NCBI GenBank assembly: GCA_963575645.1
Contig: OY754467.1
Coordinates: forward strand, 39,367,108-39,431,107
DNA length: 64,000 nt
From: Xanthostigma xanthostigma
Lineage: Eukaryota; Arthropoda; Insecta; Raphidioptera; Raphidiidae
Direction: 5' to 3'
Positions 1 through 11,500 of this stretch are shown piece by piece (within the stretch, counting starts at the first letter, position 1; the number at the start of each line of letters is the position of its first letter). The notes under the pieces are model-generated. The model searched no databases. It was given only the letters and a program-made list of their open reading frames with translations, and was not told the origin of the DNA. The translations under genes were made by a program, and so were the position numbers.

Positions 1-16
1 CTGTTAACATATTTAC

Positions 17-451
17 TTAACAGTACTGGGGCTTTCGATTTCTTGATATTGTCGTCCATGTAAGAGACTCCCAATGTATGATATAATGTTCCACCGAGAC
101 CAGCGACGAATTGAGCTATAAAAAGCATTGCTAAAGGTACAAAATTGCACTCAGTCGTATCACAGCCATTTTGTTTGCTTTTATCCCGAAATTGACACAG
201 CGTTTGACTTTGTTCAACCTGTCGCACTTGCTTAGTGGCATTGTCATCAATACCGTCATATTCGGTCGTTAGGATCAGTGCGTCTCTACCGGACCCATAA
301 ATAAGATGAGGCAATGCAGTTAATAAGCAGAACGCGAGGATAAAACACAAACCAACAGCAATCCACCTTGGCCTGTGTCCTCGGCCAGCATAGTAACTAA
401 GAATCACTGATGCAAATAGTTGACTTATTTCTCCACCTACTATGATTATTC
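17..451 (-). CDS. Oatp gene A coding exon 2
   Basis: The acceptor taattacag precedes position 451. The exon carries 2 bases, 144 codons and 1 base, all open. It has several membrane segments and a loop with cysteines at TLCQF, NGCDTTECNF. The donor CTGTTAA|gtaaat ends at 17, the same place and phase as in gene B exon 2. Confidence 0.9.
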
Positions 452-1756
452 CTGTAATTAAAAATGAAACAGTAAGTTATTGCGGAATATAACATTTTTC
501 TTCTAATGTGCATTTCACATTTAAACAATTTCCGTACCAAAATGGTGATATTTCGTTGTCCATCCGTCTGTTTTGTTTGTCGGAAGTTTCTAACTTCTAA
601 AAGGTTGCTTGTAGGAAAGATTACAGAATCAAAGAAGTATTACACGTATTAAAGAAATATGATATTTGTAAATGTGAAATTCTTAAATATTACAGAAGAT
701 GTCGAATGATGTACAGAACCCTTTTTTATATATGTCAGATTTTCATTTTTTCGTTAAAAAGGAGACGTTGCGTCAACGATGTAGGTGAGAAATATGATCT
801 TCGGCATTATAAGAAGAGTGATATATTATATGAGCGGCCCTAGAACGGCATTATTACACGCTTTATATTAGTTTCATTTGTAAGTTTGTATGTATGTATG
901 TATGTATGTATGTATGTATGTATGTATGTATGTATGTATGTATATAAGTATGTATGTTTGTAAACTCGTTTGGACTACAGCAAGTGGTTTATATAGTAGT
1001 ATAATATACCACCACTGTAAGTACACTGGCTAGCCGTGCGGTCTAAGGCACGGGTCTTCGCTGACGTCAACTCTCGGAATCACGGGTCGCGGGTTCTAAT
1101 CCTGTCCACGCCGAAAAAAAAATGTTTTTTTTTTCGGCAAATTTTTGACAATAAATCGAACTAAAAAGTGGAAAATATAGTTTAAAAAAAATAAAAAAGT
1201 AAAATGTTTTTTAAATAAGCTTAAAACAATAATGAATAAAAAATACAAGTATTATTGTGAAAAAAGCGTGGGGCGCTTTGTTCCACATTTTCGTACATCG
1301 AGCGCCCCACGCTTTTTTCACAATAATATTTGTATTTTTTATTCATTATTGTTTTAAGCTTATTTAAAAAAAATATTTTTTACCTTTTAGTTCGATATAA
1401 AGCGTGTTTTTTAGTTTTTTTTAAACTATATTTTGTATATTATGAATTCAATTACCTGTAGTCTGACTGGATATTTTGAATCTCTTTTCCAGTGTGGATA
1501 TAGTTCCAAAAAAATACGAGGTAGTAGCGCCAAAAATACATCCAACTAAACCATAAATGCTTATGTAAGCTTTCTTGTTTGCAAACTTTTGAAGCCAAGC
1601 ACTTTTTAGAACCCATATTCCACATGTTGTGTCTTCCGACAAGGGACAATTCTTCAATATCTCGTCCACTTCATCTCTTTGATCAGTAGTCGCTGCTTCC
1701 TGTTCTTGTTTAGTGGTACCATTGTTGGTAATGCCAGTTATATCATCTGATAACAT
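17..1756 (-). CDS. Oatp gene A: organic anion transporter, N-terminal half (partial, two exons)
   Basis: Seen: two exons on the minus strand. Exon 1 is 1456-1756 from the ATG at 1756-1754, and exon 2 is 17-451. Donors (gtaatt, gtaaat) and the acceptor (ttacag) are canonical; exon 1 ends in phase 1 and exon 2 restores and then leaves phase 1. The product runs about 244 residues before leaving the window. It has a short acidic cytoplasmic N-terminus, SEDTTCGIWVLKSAWLQKFA, a first membrane segment ending in STLEKRFKI, and in exon 2 GRGHRPRW, LPHLIYGSG and GLGGTLYHTLGVSYMDDN. These are landmarks of the first membrane segments of Oatp/SLCO carriers. Known: the family moves bulky amphipathic anions such as hormones, bile salts and drug conjugates across the plasma membrane. 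Inferred: a paralogue of gene B, with the Kazal loop and C-terminal exons beyond the left edge. Substrate is unknown. Confidence 0.93.
887..956 (+). repeat. GTAT tetranucleotide microsatellite
   Basis: About 14 uninterrupted GTAT units, then a degenerate tail, inside intron 1 of Oatp gene A. Confidence 0.95.
1025..1113 (+). repeat. tRNA-like SINE head
   Basis: TAGCCGTGCGG resembles an A box and GGTTCTAATCC a B box, spaced as in a tRNA with a long variable arm (tRNA-Leu-like). A homopolymer A/T stretch follows. The acceptor ends do not pair well, so this is a tRNA-derived element rather than a functional tRNA. Confidence 0.55.
1155..1396. mobile_element. Palindromic MITE, GCGTGGGGCGC type
   Basis: The two halves are reverse complements over about 100 bp, from ATCGAACTAAAA at each end to a GC-rich tip GCGTGGGGCGCT / AGCGCCCCACGC around a short loop near 1285. 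The left arm is about 30 bp longer. A related element lies at 35640-35906. It sits in intron 1 of Oatp gene A. Confidence 0.8.
1456..1756 (-). CDS. Oatp gene A coding exon 1
   Basis: The first coding exon has 100 codons plus one base. The start ATG lies at 1756-1754. The donor ACTACAG|gtaatt follows position 1456. An intron of about 1 kb (452-1455) holds a GTAT microsatellite, a tRNA-like SINE head and a palindromic MITE. Confidence 0.9.
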
Positions 1757-4700
1757 TGCTCACTGGGAACATTTGTACGTTAAAATTGATTTTTTAAGCA
1801 TCTCACGACTTATACGTGATCCATCTGAAAAGGACATAAATATTGTCGGTGGTTCTGCTAAAACATATATGTGACAGTTTTTTGATAAACTGAGATTCGA
1901 AGTGTTTTCTTGTAAAAATTTCATTTTAAACTGCGGGGTTTAATAGCGAAATAATAATTCTAGGACATCAGACAATAATCGCAAATAGTTCATGTTTTGT
2001 GTACGTTATTTTTTTTTTCGTCCAAAAGATCTTTTCAGAAAAAAACTGTGAATAATAAAAACTGTAGCAAAGACGATTGATTTTATAGTTCCACTAGCGA
2101 GCCGACCCGGCATCGCCCGGACTTGTAGATTACCCACCTATTAAACATAGACATATTACGCTGCATCGAACCTTTTTTGTAGAATAATAGCAAACTTGGT
2201 AGGCAAACGGTCAGTTATGGATGAAACGTTCATTATTTAATAATAAGTCATGAATATAAAAAAATATTGAATTAAAAACTTTTCAGCGGCGCTGGGAGGC
2301 TGAAAATTTGGGATTATAATTGTTTTTATGTGAGAAATAAAAAAAATATATATAAAAAATTTGGTCGGAAAATTAAAAAAACTATTTTGGATCTCGACAA
2401 CAGCACCACCTACCGAATCCAATTATAACTAAGAACCACCCAGGCGACTCCGTAAGTACACAAAAAAATTTCATCAAAATCGGGCAAGCTGTTTAGGAGG
2501 AGAAGAATTATTACGATCACACGGACACATAAAGATATGAATGTATTATTTCCGGGTTTTGTTAAACAATAATATTGTCATATAATATGACAATTTTTTA
2601 ACAAGTTTAACGTTTTGTGAATATCTAATTTTAATAGTTTTCAAATATTCAAATCAACAGATTGATTGTTCAAAATTATTTTTACCTTTTGAGCTATATT
2701 ATTTTTAAACGTTTAAAGTAGTTAATTATTTTCTGGTGCCAAAGATAAAATTAAAGTTTTTAGAATGTGGATCTGACTGCATGATTGTTGATTTACAATT
2801 TGGAAACTGACTGGTACTGGGAAACACGCGGTAAATTAATATGAGCTGGCATTGACCTTCGGTTATGACCATGTTAGTACCTATATTTCTTCTTCAAAGA
2901 AGTATTAAAAAATTGCGAATCGAGTTTGTGAACAAGATAACAGATCGGTTGAAACGTATTTATTTTAATCGCAAATAAATGTATTCAACATACTTTTTGG
3001 ACAACTTCTCCTCATTTTTCTGACCATTCTTGTCGAATTTTATCTTCAGAAATAATCTTGTTCATGTTGGTGTATCTTTTTTTTATGAGAATAATCAACG
3101 TTCGACGTGATCAAAGCTATAATTATATGGTTTTAATCTAAGGTCATTGTCAGTTCAGATTTTCTTACAAAGCGTGTTGCTGCCCGGCATTTATTTATTT
3201 ATCTTCCACATTTTTCATTCAGAAATCTAAGACTATTTAAAAAAAATGTTGTTAAGAACTCACCAGTTACAATAACTTCGTCATTGCAACGCACGTATTT
3301 TAAAAACAAAACAATAATATTATATTGTTCACAGTTATTCACTTGTTTTGGTTATTTATATAATCGAAACCACCATCTCAGTGTATGAATAAATGTTTTC
3401 AAAACTCCGTTAAATACACGTATCGATTCGTTACACTATCGCAATTATTTATATTTTAAAGATGTGTCTACACACCGACTATCCGGTTACAAATAAATTA
3501 GCAGACTGCAATACAGATGTCTTTTTCGAAGGACGGCAACTCTTCCAACGCGACGCGTTATTTTAAAATAATTCAATCTCTTCGACAATGAACTTGGTGT
3601 TACAAATATAAAAAAGCGTTTAAACTAATTCGGAAACCATCATTTATTTCACACTTTAATGTTAATAATCACATTTTTTTTTTTGTTTTACGATAACTGA
3701 ACGCAAATTAATAACTATGCTACATGTCCATTAATTTAAATTGAACTTTGTATGTTTGTGTTTTTATGTGCAATTTGTTATTGTTTTTAAATGGAACAAA
3801 AAATGTGTTCAGTTAAATATTTTCGTATTTAATCAAAATTGTGTCCCACATTACTTTATCTCATAACTAGCTGCCCGGTCGCGTATTTTCGTTTGCGTAT
3901 TCAGTAGGAGGCAGTATTGTCTTCAAACAAACACGGTTTTGTAATTTAACTTAAAATCACTACGAATAAATGGCTAAAAATGATAAAATTTTTAAGCCCT
4001 TCGTGGAGTCTGGGGCGAAGTACTCAGAATGTACTTGTACAGTTTTTGAGAATTGATAAATTTTTATTCCATTTTTGGATATAAAATCTATATATGAGAA
4101 AGCATCAGCAGTTAACTAAAAATCATTGAAATTTTAAATCCCTTTAAAAAATTGTGGTGCATTTGCGTCAAAAATCCCTTTGGGAATTTTAATTACTATA
4201 ATAGAGGTACCTAATTACGTAAAAAATTTGGTCCAAATCGGAACTTTATCCTTGTTATAACATCATTTTATTCTTATAAATAAAAATCGGCTTTAGCGGT
4301 TTGGTCGTGAAAATCAGTCGCGGGCTATTAGAACTTCTATTGTTCGTCAGAAATCTTATCTGCTTGGCTGTCAATTTTACTCAGCCTGGATATCAGGAAT
4401 TTTTTATATGCGAAAATTGTTATTACGACATTTATAATTTCTTTATTTTACCAGTAAATTACAAAATTACATTACCTTATTGTTACATATATTATTAACA
4501 GGTTAAAATGCTAATTAGGTACAAACAATATTCCAATATTAAACGTTTCATATAAAAGGATAAAATACCAGGCCATAATACTGGTACAAACCGGTTCTTT
4601 AATAATTCCAGTATGTATTTTCTCTTTTATACGTTTTCTTAGTATTAAAATTGAAAACATAAAACAGCAACAGTTTATAAATTTTTCCATAAAACAATTG

Positions 4701-4953
4701 TTGGGATAATAACAAAAATAATGTGTACATACGGATTTTTTAATTTTGGCAGCCTTCGGCTTCGTAAGATACTGACCCATCGGGCAGTTGCCCGATTTCC
4801 CGCTGGTCCTATCCGGACCTACCTAATTCTTAACAATAGAATACTAAAAAACAGCCGTGGACCTGCCTTGACAATAAATCGAAAACCGTTTGTTTGATCA
4901 CTTAACATTCGCATTTTTGAGGTCCTGGCTTTTTTCAATTTTAATTGTTTCTA
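1757..4953. other. Intergenic region between Oatp genes A and B, repeat remnants only
   Basis: No coding region recognised. It contains the presumed promoter and 5' leader of gene A. At 2090-2540 there is a decayed repeat with ACTAGCGAGCCGACCCGGC at one end and a segment (2460-2540) of the kind found in insect retroelement tails. Fragments containing GCTGCCCGG occur near 3180 and 3870. The piece at 3120-3180 matches the arm of the long-TIR element at 53879-54899. Confidence 0.5.
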
Positions 4954-5160
4954 CAGTAGACCCTCGATTATCCGTGCACGGTTCTATCAGTCGACTGTTA
5001 CTCGACCATGTTCAATAGCTCACCGCCAAAACTATTAATGGGCGTCTTCTAAGAGGAAAGATGCATAACTTCACGACGGTAACGATTCTGTTACCAATAA
5101 TTACCATTCAATTCTGTCATCCATATTTTTTAAACAACATAGATAACCGAAGTTCTACTG
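4954..5160. mobile_element. pogo/Tigger-like MITE
   Basis: Begins CAGTAGACCCTCGATTATCC after TA and ends GGATAACCGAAGTTCTACTG-like at 5160; the ends are inverted repeats. The right flank reads TG instead of TA, so the TSD is imperfect. It lies just downstream of the Oatp gene B stop, probably in or near the 3' end of that transcript. Confidence 0.65.
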
Positions 5161-5291
5161 TGTATACACAAAATATAAATTAATTAATAATACATTTTTA
5201 TTAACAGCCTTTTTTTATTATTTATTAACAAAATTGAAATACTCTCGATAAAATTATCGATCACAAATTTATGGTTTGCTTTTAATTGTTT

Positions 5292-5506
5292 TTAAATATC
5301 TTCTTCAGTTCTATTTTTGGTTTGTCTGTCTTCATCGAATATTTTGAGATTTTTTACGTAGTACCACACCGCGGTGTCAAGCAAGGTACCAACCGTTAGA
5401 AATGCGACAGACGTGAAGTTCATTAAATATCGCCAACTGCTTACATCGTACAGCCAACAGTTTCCTTTTCCAGAACATGTTTTCCCCCAGATTAGGCAAG
5501 TTTTAT
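5292..5506 (-). CDS. Oatp gene B terminal exon
   Basis: Acceptor ccttttaag, then DKTCLIWGKTCSGKGNCWLY, membrane segment 12 (YLMNFTSVAFLTVGTLLDTA), the cytoplasmic tail WYYVKNLKIFDEDRQTK and a TAA stop at 5294-5292. This is the standard C-terminus of insect Oatps. The phase fits exon 4 exactly. Confidence 0.92.
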
Positions 5507-8500
5507 CTTAAAAGGAAAATTTTAAAATAAATATTCTATTCGGATTCCAGAATCTATTCTTAGCAGCAATGAGTTAGCGGGCAACTTATCGTAAACTAGA
5601 ACTATATTCATTAACTCATGTCTCCCAAGCATAGAGATATAAGTAACTAGAGTTCGCTAGTTCGTATGCTTGCCAAAAGTGAAAATGTCCTCAGTTGAGA
5701 GAGAGAACGCTGCAAAAAACCCCGAAAACCAGATATTTGTTTACTCAAATCAGCATTGTTTTGTATCATTAGTTACCATGGAGATAAGGAACTTTTCTCT
5801 CTCTGAATTACAGATACTTTCACGGCTCACTCGCGTCCTCTAGTCTAATATCTCTATGCTCCCAAGTCATATAAGAAAAAGAATGGTTTATTGCTGAAAG
5901 CAATTGAATCAGATTCAATCATAGGAGTGATCTTCTATCTGTCCTTGATAATACAATAAAACACCTACATTTTGAATCAAAACGGGACTTCATAATAGTA
6001 TATTACATCACAAGGGTCGAAAGTTTGATATTCTTGCACTGCGCGCTATGATACCCGAGGCGAATTTGAGGGTATCATTACATTACATTACATAAAAACA
6101 CAGATAAATCCCAAGCAAGCAGCTTTAAAGTTATACTACGTAAAAACACGAATGCCAGCTGTTGGTTACTATTAGTTAAAATGTAATAGGGTTGCTATAG
6201 AAACGACAGCCCCACCAATGCGTACATGTTAGACTTTCTGCCTTACATTTGATGCTGAAAGTATGTACTTTCGATCGAGGTATGAAGAAAATATACTTTC
6301 TTGTTGAATTTTGAACGAGTTTTTTAATTTTTAATTGCGACCACTTTTTGAGTAATTGAGCCTTGCATTTTCTGATTAACTGAGATCAGACGGACAAAGC
6401 ACCGTATCCAAGTGCTTGAAATTGCAACGATTAAACAAAACAATCCAACAGGGCTGTACTATTGCGGGCTGACATGTTTGTCAGCGGTCAAATCGTACAG
6501 ACAGGAACGATCAAATTGCGTTCGAATTTAAAGTTGCTTACCTATTATATATCCAAACACGATTGGCGAAGGAATGTTGGCAAATAACTTTGTTATCATC
6601 AAATTAAAACCCATTGCGACAGGTTTGTCTTTTACTTCCACAGATCTGTAAAATTCAAATTAAATTATAGGTACTATATAGGTATAAGAACATTTTTTAT
6701 TTTGAAAACAATAAAGTCAATCGTATTTGGAAACTTTTGAACTGAAAAAAGATCACATCGTCTGTTAAAAAACGGATGAAAACCGTGTTTTGCTATCAAA
6801 TAATAACTATTGTTTAAAAAATATTCAATTAGTCATTAATTTAATTTATCACAACAAAACTACCAATAAAAACACTAGCAGAAAAAACTGCGAGCATATT
6901 TCACGATAATTTGTTTTTATATTCTATTAATATTCTAGATGTTTTCATGCGTTTTGCAAATCTACAACTTTTTAAGGCACTAAGCGAGTGTAACGCCGTA
7001 ACTTCTAAACGACTAACTATACGGAGGTGGGAGTGGCTGGAATCGATTCAGCGCGATTTTTTCTATAAAAATAACATCACTTGTAAGTCGTATGTAAACA
7101 ATATATCACAGATTTCTTGTTTTTTTTTTAAACAGAAAAAGTAAGAATGGGGGACTCTTCTTGCAAAATTGAAAAATTTTTCATTTGATATTGTGCATAC
7201 TTATAGAAAAAGTCATTCTGAATCGATTCCAACCATCCACAACCCCGTGTCTTGTTTAGTTTCGGAGATATAGCTAATTTAAGCTGTTTAAATTTTTAAT
7301 TATTTTAAACCGTCATAGCACTAACTAATCGAGATACGAACTTGCGCTTAGGCCTAATCGATTCAGCGTACTTTTTTCTATAAGACACATCAGTATTCAG
7401 CAAATCTAAGATACATATTTATATAAATATTTCAGTATTTTTTACATTTCTATTTTTTTTATAGTGTTTTCACATATTGAGTTTAATAATATTTTTTAAG
7501 TCGTCATAATATTTACATTTTTTTTGCCTAAAGTGGTAGGTAGCTTGATAATTGAGAAAGACGGCTTCAATTTTTTCCGGGAGATGGGGGAATGCACAAA
7601 TCTGTAGAGGGTCACAAAATGTTCAGAAAACAGTAATTTGAAAATAACGGTTAGTTTTAGGACAAAAATTAATAGGCCTCACCTATGATATGTACCTGAC
7701 AGTTACTAAGAAGTTTGATGCACGCCCCGAAGCAGCTGTCAATCTCAACAAACAGACAACGACTAGGAATACCAGGAAGACCGAATCACAGTCGACAGGG
7801 CATGATCCTGGCACTGCTACGCCTCCAGGTGCTATAAATTTAGACGTCGGTGTGAATTTATTAGACGTTGATGAAGATATGCAAGAACAGTTAGCATATA
7901 ACTGAAATCAAAATAGCAACTATCACTAAAAATTAGAAATGTTTACGAAAAGTATCATAAAAGAAATGGTCAAAGAGGGTTATGAATGGGTGATAACTGG
8001 CACAGGAAAGGATTAAAAGAGTGGAAGCAAAGACGCTAACTAGAGGAATGTACTAAAAATTTAAGGGGCTCATTTGCTTAAGGACGACAATTTCGTTTCG
8101 AGTTTCAAATTTAAATTTTAAATTCACTCGGAACGATATTCGGCGTTCGAGACGCTTGTGTTGTAGGAAAGTACTTCGAAGCATGTGAAAGAACTGCATC
8201 ATTAAATGGACAGACACAAATTCAACATGGCCAAGTTTGATTGTGGCCACAAATATCTCCAGTTAGTTCATCTGCTTCCAACCTTTGGGTACTTGAATTC
8301 TGAATGGCGGTCTAATTAAAGTATCAATTAGATTTTATTTGGATAATAAGCATTTTAAAAATAAAAATACAGTGCAAACCCTGTATAGCAACACTCAAGG
8401 GATTGTGTACTTTGTGGCGTTATTGAGAGTTGTCGTTAAACGGAGAGAAGAAATAATTAATATTTGTTTATTATAATAATTATTTACTCATAATATATAA

Positions 8501-11500
8501 AATTTACAACAATTAATAAAACTTTTTGTTTATACACAAATATTTTCTTTTACTCGCCATGTTCACAGTTTCTGGGCAACTAAAAATATGATAACTTATC
8601 GATAAGCAGCTGAGCTAAACATATGACAGATAATCCCAACAAACAGAAGAACGAATCTCTTAGAATCTTCGGTACGCATGACGCCGACAACAAAGCAACA
8701 AAATAACAAACAAGTACTCTTTATTGCTTAATGATGACGTATTGTAGTCGTTATTTAGAATGGATGTGTCGTTATTAGTGTATTTGCCATAAGTGTACGA
8801 GCAATAACTTTCAAAGGGGTTAATTGATTTTAACGAACTTTGAACCACATATTGAAATCCATCACCGCACTTAGCCTATTTAAAATGGACCCAATCGAGC
8901 CATTTTAAGGGTAGGTTTTAGGGGTTGAAAAAATTTTTGGGCACAGAAATACCGAACAAAATTTCAGAATCGTTAGTAGGTAAGATAAAAATGTGTTGCC
9001 AAAATTTTATTAAAATCGGCCCTACAGGAGCGGACTTAAAAATTTTATGAAAACGTTAGTTTGTATAGATATGGATTTACTTAGTGAAGGGTGAATTTAA
9101 TTTGGTAAATTGATAATAATATTGAAATGAAGAAAAAAATATTATTTTAAGAGATGTATTAAGGGGTCAAATTTTTATTTTGCCCAAAAACAAAAAAGTT
9201 TGTTCACATAAGGCCTAGTTTATATGAGAGGCGTTCAACGCGCGTTGGCCCAACGCGCGTTTACAGTTTCTATACAATTGTATAGAACTGTTTATATGAT
9301 AACGCGCGTTCAACGCGCCACCAACGCGCGTTATCATGTAAACAGTTAGGCCTAGTTTATATGAGAGGCGTTCAACGCGCGTTAGCCCAACGCGCGTTGA
9401 ACGCTCTTCATGTGTGCTAGGCCTTATATACAATTGTATAGAAATTGTAAACGCGCGTTGGGCTAACGCGCGTTGAACGCCTCTCATATAAACTATGCCT
9501 AATAAAGCCACACTGTCTGTGTTAGCAAATACACTATACAGAGTGTCCCATTAAGAATGGGACATAGAACAACCGCAGATTCTCCAATTCAAAATAAAAC
9601 GATTAAGCGAAATATGCTTAGATAAAATGTTACTCGCTCTACCAGTGGCGTACGGCAGGAGTAAGTAATGCTTGTACCCCTTCTAAATGTTACGCCGCTG
9701 TCTAAATTTTAATTTTGACTATAATTTTAATTTTTTTGATATTTTCTAAGTCAATAATGTACACTTGTTAGTTTGTTGTAAAGTCATTGGTTTTCGAGAT
9801 ATTCGCAGTTTTTTTAAGACAAAATTGTAAAAATGAATATTATTAATAATAATACAAATAAAAAGTACATGTCTATCTATCTTTAACTAATATCTCGAAA
9901 ACTAATGACTTTACAACAAACTAACAAGTGTACATTATTGACTTAGAAAATATCAAAAAAATTAAAATTATAGTCAAAATTAAAATTTAGACAGCGACGT
10001 AACATTTAGAAGGGGTACAAGCATTACTTACTCCTGTCGTACGCCACTGGTAGAGCGTACTGAACTAATTTTTTTATTGTTAGGTGCATTTTCTGATATT
10101 TAACAAGTGTGCCGATTTGAGTAAAATTATACGGTGTATTAAAAAAATTATGGACATTAATAATTTTTCAGTTTTTAACTTCAACACCCCGTATTTCGGA
10201 AACGAGTAACATTTTATCTAAGCATATTTCGCTTAATCGTTTTATTTTGAATTGGAGAATCTGCGGTTGTTCTATGTCCCATTCTTAATGGGACACCCTG
10301 TATTGTCGGCAGGGTTTGGCACTGCGACCCGACTTTTTTTAGAGTGTATTTGTATGAGCAACAAGGTAAACCAACTAGAGTTAGGTAATTTCGACGTTTT
10401 AAAGGAGTTTTATCGAGTGACGTTAAAAGGAGTTACACTGTATAATAAATATGATAGTAGGAGCTTAAAAATAAATGCAAAAATTACCTTTTGGAACACA
10501 TCGTAAGACTGACATCCGGCATGACATGCTGATATGAACGTTTGTGAACCGTCATTGGAACAAACTGGTGAGTATGTGACGTAATCGCAGTGACATTTCG
10601 CATTGCATTGATGCAAATTGCCATATTCTAAATTTGACTGATACGGAATCATGTGTTGATCGTTTTCATCGCATCCAAGAAACGCATAGACAACTCTTCC
10701 AATTACAGAAACAATTCCAACAATAATGTTCCAACCAGCCAAATATCTGGCACTTGGTTTATACTTAGAAATAACTAAACTGGACAAAATCAGTCCAAAT
10801 ATAGAAAAAATAAAACTAATACTGCCAGTTACAAAACTCGATACTGATGCTGATTGTCTGTACTGCATTTCAATATATTTAGGCAAAAATGTCCAATATG
10901 GGATAAATCCAAATATATAAAACACGTCAGCTAAATTATTTAACATTAAAATGTTGTTGGTGAATAGTCGTTTGCAAGTTGTTATCAAATCTTTCAACGA
11001 TGTTATATCTTCATCTTTTTTCGTGTTTAATTTCTCTTCTTCTAACATTTGCCGAGCGGCTGCACTCGGTAAGGTTTTTGGAAAACACGATACAAGAATG
11101 GCACAGATTAAAGATGTTATGGCTATAAAAATCCAACCGAACCACCAGGCTCCAAGCCATCTTGGATCTGAATTGTCTATTGTTGGAGTTAACGAGGGTG
11201 ATATGTAATACTTGAGCGACAGTGATGCCAGCGCATAACCGACGGCTGGTCCAAGAAGTCTAGAGAAGTAAGAAAAATCTAAAATATAAGTGTGTTAATA
11301 TTTGACGGTTACATTCAACTAAATATTGTACTATTCAAAACTTCACCAAAATTGAGTGCCATTTGAAAATGTCAAATTTAGTACCTCAGAAGCAGAAGAT
11401 GCTTCTTCTGAAACGTTCTCTATCTGCAAGTAAATTGTTTAAATATTCATTCATTTTGATAAAGCTGACGCACCAATACATATCAAGATTGATCATGAGC

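Noticed and set aside
8053-8250. Minus-strand frame containing HMLRS as the missing Oatp exon
   Set aside because: The similarity to the LRSVE joint is a few residues only; the rest is not membrane-like and the region reads as mobile-element remnant.
8660-8848. Minus-strand frame of 62 codons in the Oatp gene B interval as the missing exon
   Set aside because: It has a few cysteines and a hydrophobic end, but no Kazal spacing, no suitable splice sites and no match to Oatp membrane segment 10.
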